Assembly (NCBI GenBank): GCA_964540855.1
Contig: CAZIOI010000013.1
Span: 1 to 15,068, forward strand
DNA from: CAZIOI01 sp964540855
GTDB lineage: Bacteria > Patescibacteriota > UBA1384 > DTJR01
DNA length: 15,068 bases
Direction of reading: 5' to 3'
The number at the start of each line of letters is the position of its first letter. The first letter of the stretch is position 1. Made by a program: the position numbers and the translations under genes. Below are positions 5,761 through 14,127 of the stretch, one piece after another. The notes beneath the pieces were generated by a model. The model made no database searches. It had not been told where the DNA came from and saw nothing but the letters and a program-made list of their open reading frames with translations.

Positions 5761-7596
5761 ATGGAAGCTATTAAAGAATCTATTTTAGAAAAACTATCCG
5801 GTTATCTTGCCGATGCCGGTTTTGCGAGCGAGCAAATAAATTTGGAGCGTCCCTTAGACGAGAAAAATGGCGACTATTCGACGAATGTTGCTATGGTAAT
5901 GGCCAAAAAAATCGGCCGCAACCCCCGCGAAATAGCCGAAGAGATAACCTCCCAAATATATTTTACCGATATATTCGAGCGGGTAGAGGTTGCCGGCGCC
6001 GGATTTATTAATTTTTATCTTTCAAAAAAAGTCTTGGCGGATAACGTAAGTGAGATTATCGAAAAAAAATCCGATTATGGCAAGACACAAACGAATTCGG
6101 ATAAAAAAGTTGTACTCGAGCATACAAACGTCAATCCTAATAAGGCATTGCATGTCGGCCATCTGAGAAATGCCTGTTTGGGAAATGCGATAGAGAAAAT
6201 CTTGGAATCCTCCGGATATGACGTTGAAGTCCAAAATTATATTGATGACACGGGAGTCCAAGTTGCCGGCACGGCATTGGGGTTGAGGGAGCTTGACCCG
6301 ACCCAAGAGGAGGGCGAAAAATTCGATCATTTCGCCTCGCGAGTCTATGTCGAGGCGATGGAGAAAATGGAACAAGACCCTGACTTCAAAGACAAGCAAG
6401 CCGAGATTATTCATGCGTTAGATAAACACGAGGGCGAAATAGCCGTATATGTAAAAGACTTAGCCAAAAAAATCTTGATTGAAAACTTGAAATCAATGCA
6501 CGAGTTTGAAATAGACTATGACCTTCTGGTTTGGGAGAGTGATATTATCGGATTTGATTTTTGGCTTGGGGCGTTTGAACTTTTGAAAAAATCCGACAAG
6601 TTCTACAAAGTCGAAGAAGGTAAGAACGCCGGTTGCTATGTAATCGACGACGTGATGGGCGATCAGAAAGTGATTGTCAAATCAAACTCTGTGGTGACTT
6701 ATACCGGAAAAGATATTGCATATCATTTGTGGAAATATAATCTGTTGGGTAAAGACTTTTTGTACAAAAAATTTGAAGAAACTGCGCAGCAGAAGGATTT
6801 ATTCACAACCGATCCGGATGGCGAAAAGAGCGACAAATTCGGCCGCGCCGACATGGTTGTAAATATAGTTGATGTGAGACAAAACTTTCCCCAACAGGCT
6901 GTCAAAGAGAGTCTCAAGGCTTTGGGTTATCATGATCAGTCGGATAGGATGCACCATGTTGGTTATGGCGTTGTTAACCTCTCGGCAAAAACCGCCGAGA
7001 GCTTGGGTGTTGATACTTCGAGCGCGCAATCAAGCTATTCTATGAGTGGACGCAAGGGGATTGGCGTACTGGCAGACTCTTTGCTGGAAGAAGCGATAAA
7101 ACTGGTCAAAAAAAATCATCCCCAAACCAAATCTGCCAAACAAGTCGCTTTGGGGGCAATCAAATACTATATGCTAAACTACAATCCTTATAGCGACATC
7201 GTTTTTGATTTTGAAACAGCCCTAAATATTTATGGAAATAGCGGGCCGTATATTCAGTATGCTCATGCCAGATGCGCTTCGCTTATTCAAAAAGCGTCTG
7301 ACAGAAAAGAAGGCGAGCCAACAGTTGACTTTAACGAGCCGGAGCTATCGCTGGCCAAGCAATTGGAGCGCTATTGCGATGTTATTATAGCGTCCGGCGA
7401 AAACTTCTCGCCAAATTTACTTTGCAATTATTTGTTCGAGTTAGCCAAAAAATTTAATGCGTTTTATGCAACTTGTCAGATTATCAACGAGTCGGATGAG
7501 GTGTTTTCTTCCAGAATGAAGCTTGTCAGGGCAACCAAACAAATTCTTGCAAACGGTCTTGGTCTTTTATCAATCAGTGCGCCTGATAAAATGTAA
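5761..7596 (+). CDS. argS: Arginyl-tRNA synthetase
   Basis: Charges tRNA-Arg with arginine; class Ia synthetase, cytoplasmic. The 611-residue protein has the ArgRS-specific N-terminal Add1 domain (about 1-110, with NGDYSTNVAM and VEVAGAGFINFYLS), the HIGH motif as HVGH (131-134) in the HVNPNKALHVGHLRN-type block, the Rossmann core with QNYIDDTGVQ, and the second catalytic loop as MSGRKG (428-433) in place of KMSKS, a substitution seen in many ArgRS. The C-terminal anticodon-binding domain contains YIQYAHAR. The length is slightly above the 550-580 typical of many bacteria. The start ATG 5761 gives an intact N-terminus and lacks a ribosome-binding site, consistent with leaderless initiation. 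The next gene starts 3 nt after the stop. Confidence 0.96.
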   Translation: MEAIKESILEKLSGYLADAGFASEQINLERPLDEKNGDYSTNVAMVMAKKIGRNPREIAEEITSQIYFTDIFERVEVAGAGFINFYLSKKVLADNVSEIIEKKSDYGKTQTNSDKKVVLEHTNVNPNKALHVGHLRNACLGNAIEKILESSGYDVEVQNYIDDTGVQVAGTALGLRELDPTQEEGEKFDHFASRVYVEAMEKMEQDPDFKDKQAEIIHALDKHEGEIAVYVKDLAKKILIENLKSMHEFEIDYDLLVWESDIIGFDFWLGAFELLKKSDKFYKVEEGKNAGCYVIDDVMGDQKVIVKSNSVVTYTGKDIAYHLWKYNLLGKDFLYKKFEETAQQKDLFTTDPDGEKSDKFGRADMVVNIVDVRQNFPQQAVKESLKALGYHDQSDRMHHVGYGVVNLSAKTAESLGVDTSSAQSSYSMSGRKGIGVLADSLLEEAIKLVKKNHPQTKSAKQVALGAIKYYMLNYNPYSDIVFDFETALNIYGNSGPYIQYAHARCASLIQKASDRKEGEPTVDFNEPELSLAKQLERYCDVIIASGENFSPNLLCNYLFELAKKFNAFYATCQIINESDEVFSSRMKLVRATKQILANGLGLLSISAPDKM

Positions 7597-7599
7597 TTA
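7584..7599 (+). promoter_or_regulatory. Extended -10 promoter for the MEMO-CapA gene (leaderless)
   Basis: TG-A-TAAAAT (7584-7592) inside the last argS codons is identical, including the preceding C, to the argS promoter element and again ends exactly 7 nt before the ATG (7600). No Shine-Dalgarno sequence and no clear -35 box are present. The gene may also be read through from argS, since no terminator intervenes. Confidence 0.5.
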
Positions 7600-9321
7600 A
7601 TGAAAAAGGGGTCGTTTGTTGGGCTAATCTGTGTAGCGGTTTTGCTGGTTGCTAGCGCGACGGCTTATTTTTGGTATTTAAAAAAATCATCCTCAGGTAA
7701 TGTTTCTAAACCGGAGACCAAAGCTTCTGTGTCCGAAGCAAATACAGGAGCGGTTGTTATTCCCCATTTTGATTTTGCCGAAAACTCAAGGCAAAAGTTT
7801 TTGTCTGGTTTATCGGCAAAAAGTGACGTGAAGAAAATCATTTTGTTTTCAGTTAACCATTTTGATTCCAGCGCCGATTTTATTTCCTCTAAAAAGCAAT
7901 GGAATCTTGTCGATCAAACAGTAAATGTTGACAGTGATTTTGTTGATTGGCTCTCTGTCGAAAATCTGACCAGTATAAATGACAATGTGTTTGTCGGCGA
8001 ACATGGCATCACAAATGTCATCGGCGAAGTTCAGCAAAGTTTTTCCGAAGCTAAGATTACGCCGGTTATTGTGAAGCCAAGTATCAAAAAAGAAAAACTC
8101 GATTCTTTTATAACAGCAATTTACGAGAAATGTCCCGAATGTTATCTGGTGGGGTCGGTGGACTTTTCCCATTATCTTCCAAGTTCCCTAGCGCAAATTC
8201 ACGATCAGACGACAATTGATGCAATTGCCAGCTTAGACGGCGAACGTATTTTAGACTCTGAAACAGACTCGCCCGAAATACTATACATGCTTAATTGGTG
8301 GGCAAAAGAGAATGGTTTGAATTTTAAATTATATGAAAACAGCAATTCCGGCTTGGCGCAAAAAAATTATGATATGGAGACAACTAGTTGGGTGATAGGC
8401 GAATATGCGCGCGCCGAGGCGCAAGCAGCAAAAGTTACATCATTTTTGTTCGGCGGCGATATTATGCTCGATCGAATGGTGAACCACGTTTTTAAAGACG
8501 AAGGTTTTGAGAAAGTCTTTTCAGATCTCGGCGAGCGAACATTTTTCGGATCGGATATAAAAATTGCCAATCTCGAAGGACCGATCAGTGACTCGGCAAT
8601 CAACGACGATATAACGACCAACAATTTGAGTTTCAATTTTCCTCCGGAGTCGATCAAAGCTCTTAAATTCATTAAATTTAATTTTTTGAGTTTGTCTAAT
8701 AACCATACGCAGAACGCCGGTGTAAAGGGTTTGCAAAACACCATAGATACTCTAACGGCGAATGGAATAGAGCCGATTGGCAGCCAAACCGGATTTGATC
8801 AAACCAATATTGTTCGCAGCGAGTCCGGAGGAACCAAAGTATCTATTATCGCGGTAAATACATTATCAGTCTCGTCCGAGGAAAAATTTTTGGAAGCTGC
8901 GAGACAAGAAAAAGACGCGGGCAGATATGTTATATTTTTTCCGCACTGGGGAAATGAATATAATGAAACGCATTCCAGCGCGCAGCAACAGCTTGCGTAT
9001 AAAATGATAAATGCGGGAACGGACCTCATTATAGGCAGTCATCCTCACGTTATTCAGGATAGTGAAGTATATAATGGAAAATTAATTGTATATTCTCTGG
9101 GCAATTTTGTTTTTGACCAAACATTCTCAACTGAAACTCAACAGGGTGTTCTCGTTGGTGGAACGGTTGAAGACGGTAAATTGAGAGTATCATTTTTCCC
9201 AATAGAGATAAAAAATTATAAACCGAGATTTTTGCGAGATTCTAAGAGGCAGGCGATTTTAGATCACGTTCTGCCTGTTGGTATTTCGCGAGAAAACTCT
9301 GATACAATTATCTTAAAATAA
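7600..9321 (+). CDS. Fusion protein: MEMO/AmmeMemoRadiSam-B-like domain plus CapA-like metallophosphatase domain
   Basis: A 573-residue envelope protein. An N-terminal membrane anchor (about 7-28) is followed by a MEMO-like domain (about 45-270) with its conserved His positions: IPHFD (His56), NHFD (His87), GEHG (His135) and VDFSHY (Asp188, His191), ending in the VIGEYA block. A second domain (about 280-540) is of the CapA / poly-gamma-glutamate capsule (PGA_cap) type, in the calcineurin-like metallophosphatase fold: FGGDIMLDR (Asp287), NLEGP (324-328), NNHT (His369), FPHWGNEY (His449) and GSHPHVIQ (His481, His483). All metal-ligand positions are present. CapA proteins take part in capsular polyglutamate synthesis or transport; the MEMO domain's reaction is not settled. 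Location is predicted to be outside the membrane. The fused order suggests both domains work on one surface substrate; that part is inference. The next gene follows after 11 nt. Confidence 0.85.
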   Translation: MKKGSFVGLICVAVLLVASATAYFWYLKKSSSGNVSKPETKASVSEANTGAVVIPHFDFAENSRQKFLSGLSAKSDVKKIILFSVNHFDSSADFISSKKQWNLVDQTVNVDSDFVDWLSVENLTSINDNVFVGEHGITNVIGEVQQSFSEAKITPVIVKPSIKKEKLDSFITAIYEKCPECYLVGSVDFSHYLPSSLAQIHDQTTIDAIASLDGERILDSETDSPEILYMLNWWAKENGLNFKLYENSNSGLAQKNYDMETTSWVIGEYARAEAQAAKVTSFLFGGDIMLDRMVNHVFKDEGFEKVFSDLGERTFFGSDIKIANLEGPISDSAINDDITTNNLSFNFPPESIKALKFIKFNFLSLSNNHTQNAGVKGLQNTIDTLTANGIEPIGSQTGFDQTNIVRSESGGTKVSIIAVNTLSVSSEEKFLEAARQEKDAGRYVIFFPHWGNEYNETHSSAQQQLAYKMINAGTDLIIGSHPHVIQDSEVYNGKLIVYSLGNFVFDQTFSTETQQGVLVGGTVEDGKLRVSFFPIEIKNYKPRFLRDSKRQAILDHVLPVGISRENSDTIILK

Positions 9322-9331
9322 AGGGGAGGGG
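9300..9331 (+). promoter_or_regulatory. Promoter and strong ribosome-binding site before the KPVVYLYP protein
   Basis: Extended -10 TG-A-TACAAT (9300-9308) lies within the last codons of the MEMO-CapA gene. A purine-rich Shine-Dalgarno stretch, GGGGAGGGG (9323-9331), ends 1 nt before the ATG at 9333, with its GGAGG core spaced 3 nt. The expected leader is about 18 nt, a contrast to the two leaderless starts upstream. Confidence 0.5.
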
Positions 9332-9332
9332 T

Positions 9333-11051
9333 ATGGATTCAATAGAAAACGAAACGCAGTCACCTGATGTGTCTTCTGATGATACACAGAAAGCGCAACA
9401 AGACACAAAAAAGAAAAAAAGATTAAACTGGCCGGTAATTATATTGTCGGTGCTTGTTGTCGCTCTTTTAGGTTATGTGGGCTATACGTTTTACAAAAAT
9501 AATTATGCCAGCGAGGTAGCAACCCAAGCCAGCGCAACGCCTGTATCATTGGTTTCTAACTCAAATCAGAGCGCTACGGCTGCTGTTGAAAAAATCGTCG
9601 ATAGCGGCGTCACTTGGCAAGAAGCTAAAAAATTAGATGATTTGCAATTATTCAAAAAGCAAGAAGGCGACTGTGAGATGATGGGCGACTGTGAAATAAC
9701 TGTCGAGTATTTTAGCGTCGGCAAATTGTCCTCCGGCGAGGAGATTATCACAGCGTTTGTATCTTACGGTGTCTCGACAGTTGATATTTTTCGCTTTACG
9801 AAAAAAGATAATGCCTATAAGCTGATACAACAAAACAGCGATGAGGCGGATGGTGCAGTATACTACATTGATAGCGATAAAATGTCTTACGATTCGACAA
9901 CGGTTTTCAAATCGCTTTTAACAGATAAAGTTATAGATGATGGTTCGACAAGATTGACATATAGATTTAGTGGAGACTCTGGGGCTAATGAAGATTTCAC
10001 GTCGGAAAAAGCGATAAGTGATACTAAATGGGGCAAGCTTTATCTCCAACAGGGAATCAAGATAGCCGAGGATAATGACTCGGTAAAGGTTGGTAGATAC
10101 TATCTGAAATTGAATGATGGCACAAAGGCTTATTACGAGGTCTCCCCGACTTTTGTGAAGGATGACGGAACGCTAGATATTGGGTGGGACGATAAGACAG
10201 AATTCCAAAAATTTGCAACGGGGGGTTGTGGTGGCGCTTATGGTTCGTTCCCATTGGTAGCTGATCAGACGGTTACCGCTGATAAAAAGGTTGCCGACAA
10301 AAATAGCATAGAGGCATTGTATATACCGGGATCTGCCGAAAATTCTCTGGTTGATTTTGGTTACAAAATGTATGAACAGTATAACGAAGGAGATAAAGAC
10401 AGTCGAGACACCTATTACTCTAATAAAGGAATAATTATTTGGGTTGATGATTACGGCTCAACGGTCGTTTATTCAAACAAAGATTATGCTCCTCAAGTTG
10501 AGTGCGGCAAGCCTGTCGTCTATCTCTATCCTCAAGAATCTACGGAAGTTACAGTTAAGGTTGGTGCAAATGTGACTAAATCAGAACCAACATATAATAA
10601 TGGTTGGACTGCTATTGCAAATCCTGACGGCAAACTCAAGATTGGTCAGATGGCTTTTCCATACCTCTTCTGGGAAGGAACAGGATGGGGAAAATACCCC
10701 TCAATAAATTCGGCTAAAGTTGTCGCCCGAGCGGATGTAGAAAAAACTATCAGAGAAGACCTTACATATATCGGACTTAACGCGCAAGAGATAAAAGATT
10801 TTAATGAATTCTGGATGCCAAAAATGCCTGATAGCAAGTTCGTGAGAATGACATGGTTCCAGAACGATGAGCTGGACAAGTTGGCACCGCTTGCAATAAC
10901 TCCGAAGCCCCAATCAACGATTAGAGTATTTCTTGATTATCAGCCAACCAATAATTCAGAGAGCGAGTATCCAAACCAACAACTCAAGCAGTATCAGAGA
11001 AGTGGATTCACGGCTGTTGAGTGGGGCGGACTATTGAGATCCGGTAATTAG
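9333..11051 (+). CDS. Membrane-anchored protein with C-terminal KPVVYLYP/YLFWEG domain, function unknown
   Basis: A 572-residue protein with a charged, Lys-rich N-terminus (about 1-33, inside), one membrane helix (about 34-52) and a large outer part. Residues about 75-300 form an unrecognised beta-rich region with Cys pairs (CEMMGDC). The C-terminal 190 residues contain KPVVYLYPQ (393-401), TEVTVKV, GWTAIANPDGKL, YLFWEG (444-449), an LGLNAQEIKDFNEFWMPKMP stretch and a final AVEWGG. I remember this combination as a recurring domain in Patescibacteria and some fungi annotated only as hypothetical; I know of no characterised member. It is probably a surface protein. It converges with the sortase gene, with 15 nt between stops and no visible terminator. 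The start is fixed by the GGGGAGGGG sequence. Confidence 0.75.
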   Translation: MDSIENETQSPDVSSDDTQKAQQDTKKKKRLNWPVIILSVLVVALLGYVGYTFYKNNYASEVATQASATPVSLVSNSNQSATAAVEKIVDSGVTWQEAKKLDDLQLFKKQEGDCEMMGDCEITVEYFSVGKLSSGEEIITAFVSYGVSTVDIFRFTKKDNAYKLIQQNSDEADGAVYYIDSDKMSYDSTTVFKSLLTDKVIDDGSTRLTYRFSGDSGANEDFTSEKAISDTKWGKLYLQQGIKIAEDNDSVKVGRYYLKLNDGTKAYYEVSPTFVKDDGTLDIGWDDKTEFQKFATGGCGGAYGSFPLVADQTVTADKKVADKNSIEALYIPGSAENSLVDFGYKMYEQYNEGDKDSRDTYYSNKGIIIWVDDYGSTVVYSNKDYAPQVECGKPVVYLYPQESTEVTVKVGANVTKSEPTYNNGWTAIANPDGKLKIGQMAFPYLFWEGTGWGKYPSINSAKVVARADVEKTIREDLTYIGLNAQEIKDFNEFWMPKMPDSKFVRMTWFQNDELDKLAPLAITPKPQSTIRVFLDYQPTNNSESEYPNQQLKQYQRSGFTAVEWGGLLRSGN

Positions 11052-11066
11052 GCAATGAGAGTTACA

Positions 11067-11774
11067 CTAAATCTGTTTGACTAAGGTTGCTTCGGTTATT
11101 AGCCTTCTTAAGTTTGTACCAATCGGGACACAAGTCATCATAAAGATCTTTTGAGTGTCGTTAGCGCCATACTTGACGTCAAAGTTTGCGCTTGCGGCGT
11201 ACTGTTGCGAACTTTTAACGCAATAAACATAAACAACATCCTTACGTTTAACAATTACATAATCTCCCTGAACAGCTTTCGTCAGCGGCGCAAAAACGTC
11301 TTTATATTTACCATCGCTCCACCAATAATACGAACTGTGTCCGGCTATCAAGGCTTCCCCGCCGGTTTCAGGTTTTCCGGTTCCAGATATATGTACTAGC
11401 TCGTCCGATAGAAGATTCTTAACGTTTTGAGTTTGAACATCCCATTCCACGGGTGCTTCGATGCCGAGTTTTGGGTAATACAGCCAGTCATTTTTAAATT
11501 TAGAGCGAAATTCCTCAGCCTTTTTATTGTTCGAACTTGTGTTGCCAGTTGAGTTAGTCGTCGTAGCAGTGCTTGATGCTGCAGTGGAATGAGTTGGCAG
11601 GCTGTTGATTGCGTCGTCAATTTCATCCTCTGTCGCATCTGCCGTGATGATTGTTGGATTTATTTTGGCCCTAACGGCATTAATTATAACCGGTGCGTTA
11701 AATGTAAAATAGCCAACATAAAACATTGCGACAACAAAATCAAAAAGTCCGAGTATTTTAATCGCTTTTTTCAC
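11067..11774 (-). CDS. Sortase (cysteine transpeptidase)
   Basis: A 235-residue membrane-anchored sortase. It has an N-terminal membrane helix (about 7-32), a Ser/Thr/Asn-rich stalk (about 58-84) and then the sortase beta-barrel. The catalytic triad is visible: His146 in ALIAGHSSY, Cys215 in MMTCVP (the TLxTC box) and Arg223/224 in GTNLRR. Sortases cut a C-terminal sorting motif of a secreted protein and join it to the cell wall or to another protein. The gene starts with GTG only 2 nt after the stop of the preceding Thr-rich surface protein, so the two are translationally coupled and that protein is the obvious substrate candidate. No Shine-Dalgarno sequence is evident. The subclass is not clear from sequence; the fold and length resemble class D/E enzymes. 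A sortase implies a monoderm or at least sortase-type surface display. Confidence 0.92.
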   Translation of the reverse strand: MKKAIKILGLFDFVVAMFYVGYFTFNAPVIINAVRAKINPTIITADATEDEIDDAINSLPTHSTAASSTATTTNSTGNTSSNNKKAEEFRSKFKNDWLYYPKLGIEAPVEWDVQTQNVKNLLSDELVHISGTGKPETGGEALIAGHSSYYWWSDGKYKDVFAPLTKAVQGDYVIVKRKDVVYVYCVKSSQQYAASANFDVKYGANDTQKIFMMTCVPIGTNLRRLITEATLVKQI

Positions 11775-11776
11775 GA

Positions 11777-12682
11777 TTAGTCTTTAGATTTGATAATCCT
11801 TACAACCGCCAGGGCACCGATTATGCCAACCAGCGCTACGAGACTCCAAAATGAAATACCTGATTGTATTCCGGAGAGAGCTACGGATTTAACGCTTCCT
11901 TGGGGATCGCCAAAGACTTGATTTGTGGCGACTGTTGTTGATGTGGAAGTTGGCTTTGGTGTCTGCGCGATTGTCGCTGTTGATGACACTATCGCAGATG
12001 CGGTGGCCGTGGTTGTCACTGTAGCTGTGACCGTAGCTGTAGTCGATGCTGTCGGGTCGGTGGGAGTCGGTGGATTATCGATATCGCCGGCTATATCTGC
12101 CGGTGTTGGTGGATTAGCTACGCTATCACCTGTATAGCCCATGACAGAAAGACTGGTTATTCCGGGTCTTGGATCGCCGGTTTTGCAAGCCTCCAGGGTG
12201 ACGGCATACTTTACATATTTTGCTTTCACGCTACCGGCGTTCAGGGAGACTGCGTTATTTGAAGTTATCTCATTGGTATATGTGGTCTTGTCCTGAGAAA
12301 AGCTAGCTCTTATGCTGGATTTCAAACAGGAGCTGTCAATGTTTTTTGTTCCCAGGACGATCTGTGTGACGGTAGAGGTTTTGGGCAATTCTATTTCCGA
12401 TGAAATGGTGCCTGTATTAAAAGGGTAATACAAGAAAATTCCGCCCCAATTGTTTACTGATGATTGCTCCTTAACGATAGTCGAGCTTGCGGTATCATTG
12501 GCAAAATCTCCGCTTGTTGCTGATTTCTTGTATAAAAGCTTTTCCGTAGTAGTGTCGGCTTCAATACCAAAATTTTCTGCCAAATAGCCTCTTAACGCGA
12601 ACAGCAAGCCTATCGCACAAAGTGTAGCGACTACCGCCATAGCTGCCCGGGACGACTTGTTGAGTCCGGATTTTTTATTCAT
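11777..12682 (-). CDS. Thr-rich anchored surface protein, possible substrate of the adjacent sortase
   Basis: A 301-residue protein with an N-terminal signal or membrane segment (about 12-30), a beta-rich globular domain (about 75-185) with one Cys pair (119, 166), and a low-complexity Pro/Thr/Ala/Val linker (about 188-253, with two NPPTPxD units). The C-terminus has the sorting-signal layout: a short polar motif, a hydrophobic helix (about 277-294) and a basic tail RIIKSKD. No LPxTG is present; ALSGIQSG (268-275) sits where the motif should be. The globular domain resembles discoidin/F5-8-type carbohydrate-binding domains in pattern (LGTKNIDSS...VKYAVTL...ITSLSVMGY), but this is a weak call. 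The start ATG has GAGGGG 3 nt upstream and a full promoter. It is in an operon with the sortase (2-nt gap). Alternative: an ordinary C-terminally anchored membrane protein not processed by sortase. Confidence 0.8.
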   Translation of the reverse strand: MNKKSGLNKSSRAAMAVVATLCAIGLLFALRGYLAENFGIEADTTTEKLLYKKSATSGDFANDTASSTIVKEQSSVNNWGGIFLYYPFNTGTISSEIELPKTSTVTQIVLGTKNIDSSCLKSSIRASFSQDKTTYTNEITSNNAVSLNAGSVKAKYVKYAVTLEACKTGDPRPGITSLSVMGYTGDSVANPPTPADIAGDIDNPPTPTDPTASTTATVTATVTTTATASAIVSSTATIAQTPKPTSTSTTVATNQVFGDPQGSVKSVALSGIQSGISFWSLVALVGIIGALAVVRIIKSKD

Positions 12683-12685
12683 TTT

Positions 12686-12739
12686 CCCCTCACTTATAAA
12701 TTACAATAAAATTATACCTTCACAGTGATAGTTAATCAA
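12686..12739 (-). promoter_or_regulatory. Promoter of the surface protein-sortase operon
   Basis: On the minus strand, -35 TTGATT (12739-12734), a 17-nt spacer, and a perfect -10 TATAAT (12716-12711), then Shine-Dalgarno GAGGGG (12691-12686) 3 nt before the ATG. The leader would be about 21 nt. The -35 overlaps the stop codon of the Nramp-like gene. The spacer holds a 9-bp palindrome, TCACAGTGA (12720-12728), that might bind a regulator. Confidence 0.75.
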
Positions 12740-14127
12740 TGGAAATATTTGTCTATTGCGTCAATTATAGCCCAAACGCTCAAAATTCCAAAAATCAACC
12801 ATGATATTTTTAGGATCACTTTTCTCGCGATTGAGGGTTGCAGTGAATGATGCAGAAATTTTTTGTTCAGTTTTTGTGTAAGGCCGATATGGACGAACAT
12901 TGCCAACGCATTGATAACCGCGCCAGTTACTACAAGCGCCACCGGATCATTAAAGCCAAATAAAAATACGGCTATGCCGACAACGATTTGCGTCCAGATG
13001 ATTGTGTAATAAGCCCTGGCGACATTTATATCGCGCTTAATCAGTACAATATTTTCAGCAATTATTCTTGATGTTGAATCAAGTACTGTAAGCTGCGTGG
13101 CAAAAAGCATGACGGCCACTATCAAAATGAAATATTTTGCAATAGCAGGACTAAGAATCATTGAGATTACTTTTGATTCGTTGATCAAGAAATCCAGTCC
13201 TTGGGCACTACCGGTGAAAAATTTCGATGTGGAAAAGGCGAGAACTGCTAAAACAATGATTGTTAACGCTCCGGTCACCAAAAAAACGGCTAAATGTTCA
13301 AGGCTGATATTGCGCCACCACGTCTTAAATTTTGAAATATTTTCAACCGTTAAATCAAACTCTTTTCCTTCTATATCGATTTGTTTTTTATTTAAAATGG
13401 CGTTGGAAATACCGACTTTGCCCTTGCACATTCCATAACCTTTTTCTTTTGCATAGAACGATTGGGCAAGATTTAGATTTCCTCCCGCACCGGCATATGC
13501 AATCGCTCCCAGAAATACAAAAAGCGAGAATCCTTCTCGACCTACGGGTATGAACCAATATCCATCGCCTGTCCCGACCAAACCCTTGGACAGGGCCAAC
13601 AAGTCTTGTGGAGTGATGATGCACAATGCTATCACGACAACCGAGGGTACGCCTATGCCGATTATAATTTTCTGGAAGCCCTCTACAGTTCTATAAGCGG
13701 ATTTACCAAAACTTAAAATGATACCAATGACGATCAGCGCGCAAATAGCCAAATAATCAAATCTCCAGAAACCAAGACCTACAGAAAAAATTTTCATACT
13801 GGTGGCAATTATTCCCGGCCAAAACCATGCGATAAAAGTTGAGAAGATAAACCAATAAGGAAGGAATCGATTCATTTTTGAGAATCCTACAAATACGGAC
13901 TCTCCTCTCACGATCGTATATCTGGAAATTTCCATATTTATAAAATACTGCATTGTAATTCCGAGTGCCGCAGCCCAGATTATTCCCAGCCCAAAATTTG
14001 AGCTGAGGTACGGCCAAAGCAAAAGCTCACCACTGCCGAGCCCCAGTCCGAGCAATACCAGACTCGGCCCGATCATCTTGGAAAGTTTAGGCGGAGAATC
14101 CAAATTGTTTGTTTTTTCGCTCATCAT
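12736..14127 (-). CDS. Nramp-related membrane transporter lacking the canonical metal-site motifs
   Basis: A 463-residue protein with about 11 membrane helices in the LeuT/Nramp-fold pattern. The first helix reads MIGPSLVLLGLGLGSGELLL, as in divergent Nramp-related proteins (GPG...GSGEL), and the helix-6 region is IAYAGAGGNLNLAQSFYAKEKGYGM. Classical Nramp metal transporters have DPGN in helix 1 and MPH in helix 6; both are absent here, so Mn/Fe transport should not be assumed. The substrate is unknown. The open frame extends upstream to a TTG at 14148, but I chose ATG 14127 (residue 8 of the longer frame) because an extended -10, TG-A-TATATT (14143-14135), ends exactly 7 nt before it and no ribosome-binding site is present. 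A second ATG follows directly at 14124. The surface protein-sortase operon lies downstream on the same strand but has its own promoter. Confidence 0.82.
   Translation of the reverse strand: MMSEKTNNLDSPPKLSKMIGPSLVLLGLGLGSGELLLWPYLSSNFGLGIIWAAALGITMQYFINMEISRYTIVRGESVFVGFSKMNRFLPYWFIFSTFIAWFWPGIIATSMKIFSVGLGFWRFDYLAICALIVIGIILSFGKSAYRTVEGFQKIIIGIGVPSVVVIALCIITPQDLLALSKGLVGTGDGYWFIPVGREGFSLFVFLGAIAYAGAGGNLNLAQSFYAKEKGYGMCKGKVGISNAILNKKQIDIEGKEFDLTVENISKFKTWWRNISLEHLAVFLVTGALTIIVLAVLAFSTSKFFTGSAQGLDFLINESKVISMILSPAIAKYFILIVAVMLFATQLTVLDSTSRIIAENIVLIKRDINVARAYYTIIWTQIVVGIAVFLFGFNDPVALVVTGAVINALAMFVHIGLTQKLNKKFLHHSLQPSIARKVILKISWLIFGILSVWAIIDAIDKYFH

Noticed and set aside
11925..12137. Plus-strand 70-codon open frame, Val/Ala rich
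   Set aside because: It is the reverse reading of the Thr/Ala/Val-rich linker of the minus-strand surface protein and has no ribosome-binding site.
12368..12388. LPKTS in the Thr-rich surface protein (residues 99-103) as a sorting motif
   Set aside because: It lies in the middle of the globular domain, far from the C-terminal hydrophobic segment and basic tail, so it cannot act as a sorting signal.
13332..13624. Open frames on both strands inside the Nramp-like gene
   Set aside because: Shadow frames of a clear membrane-protein gene; no start signals or recognisable domains.
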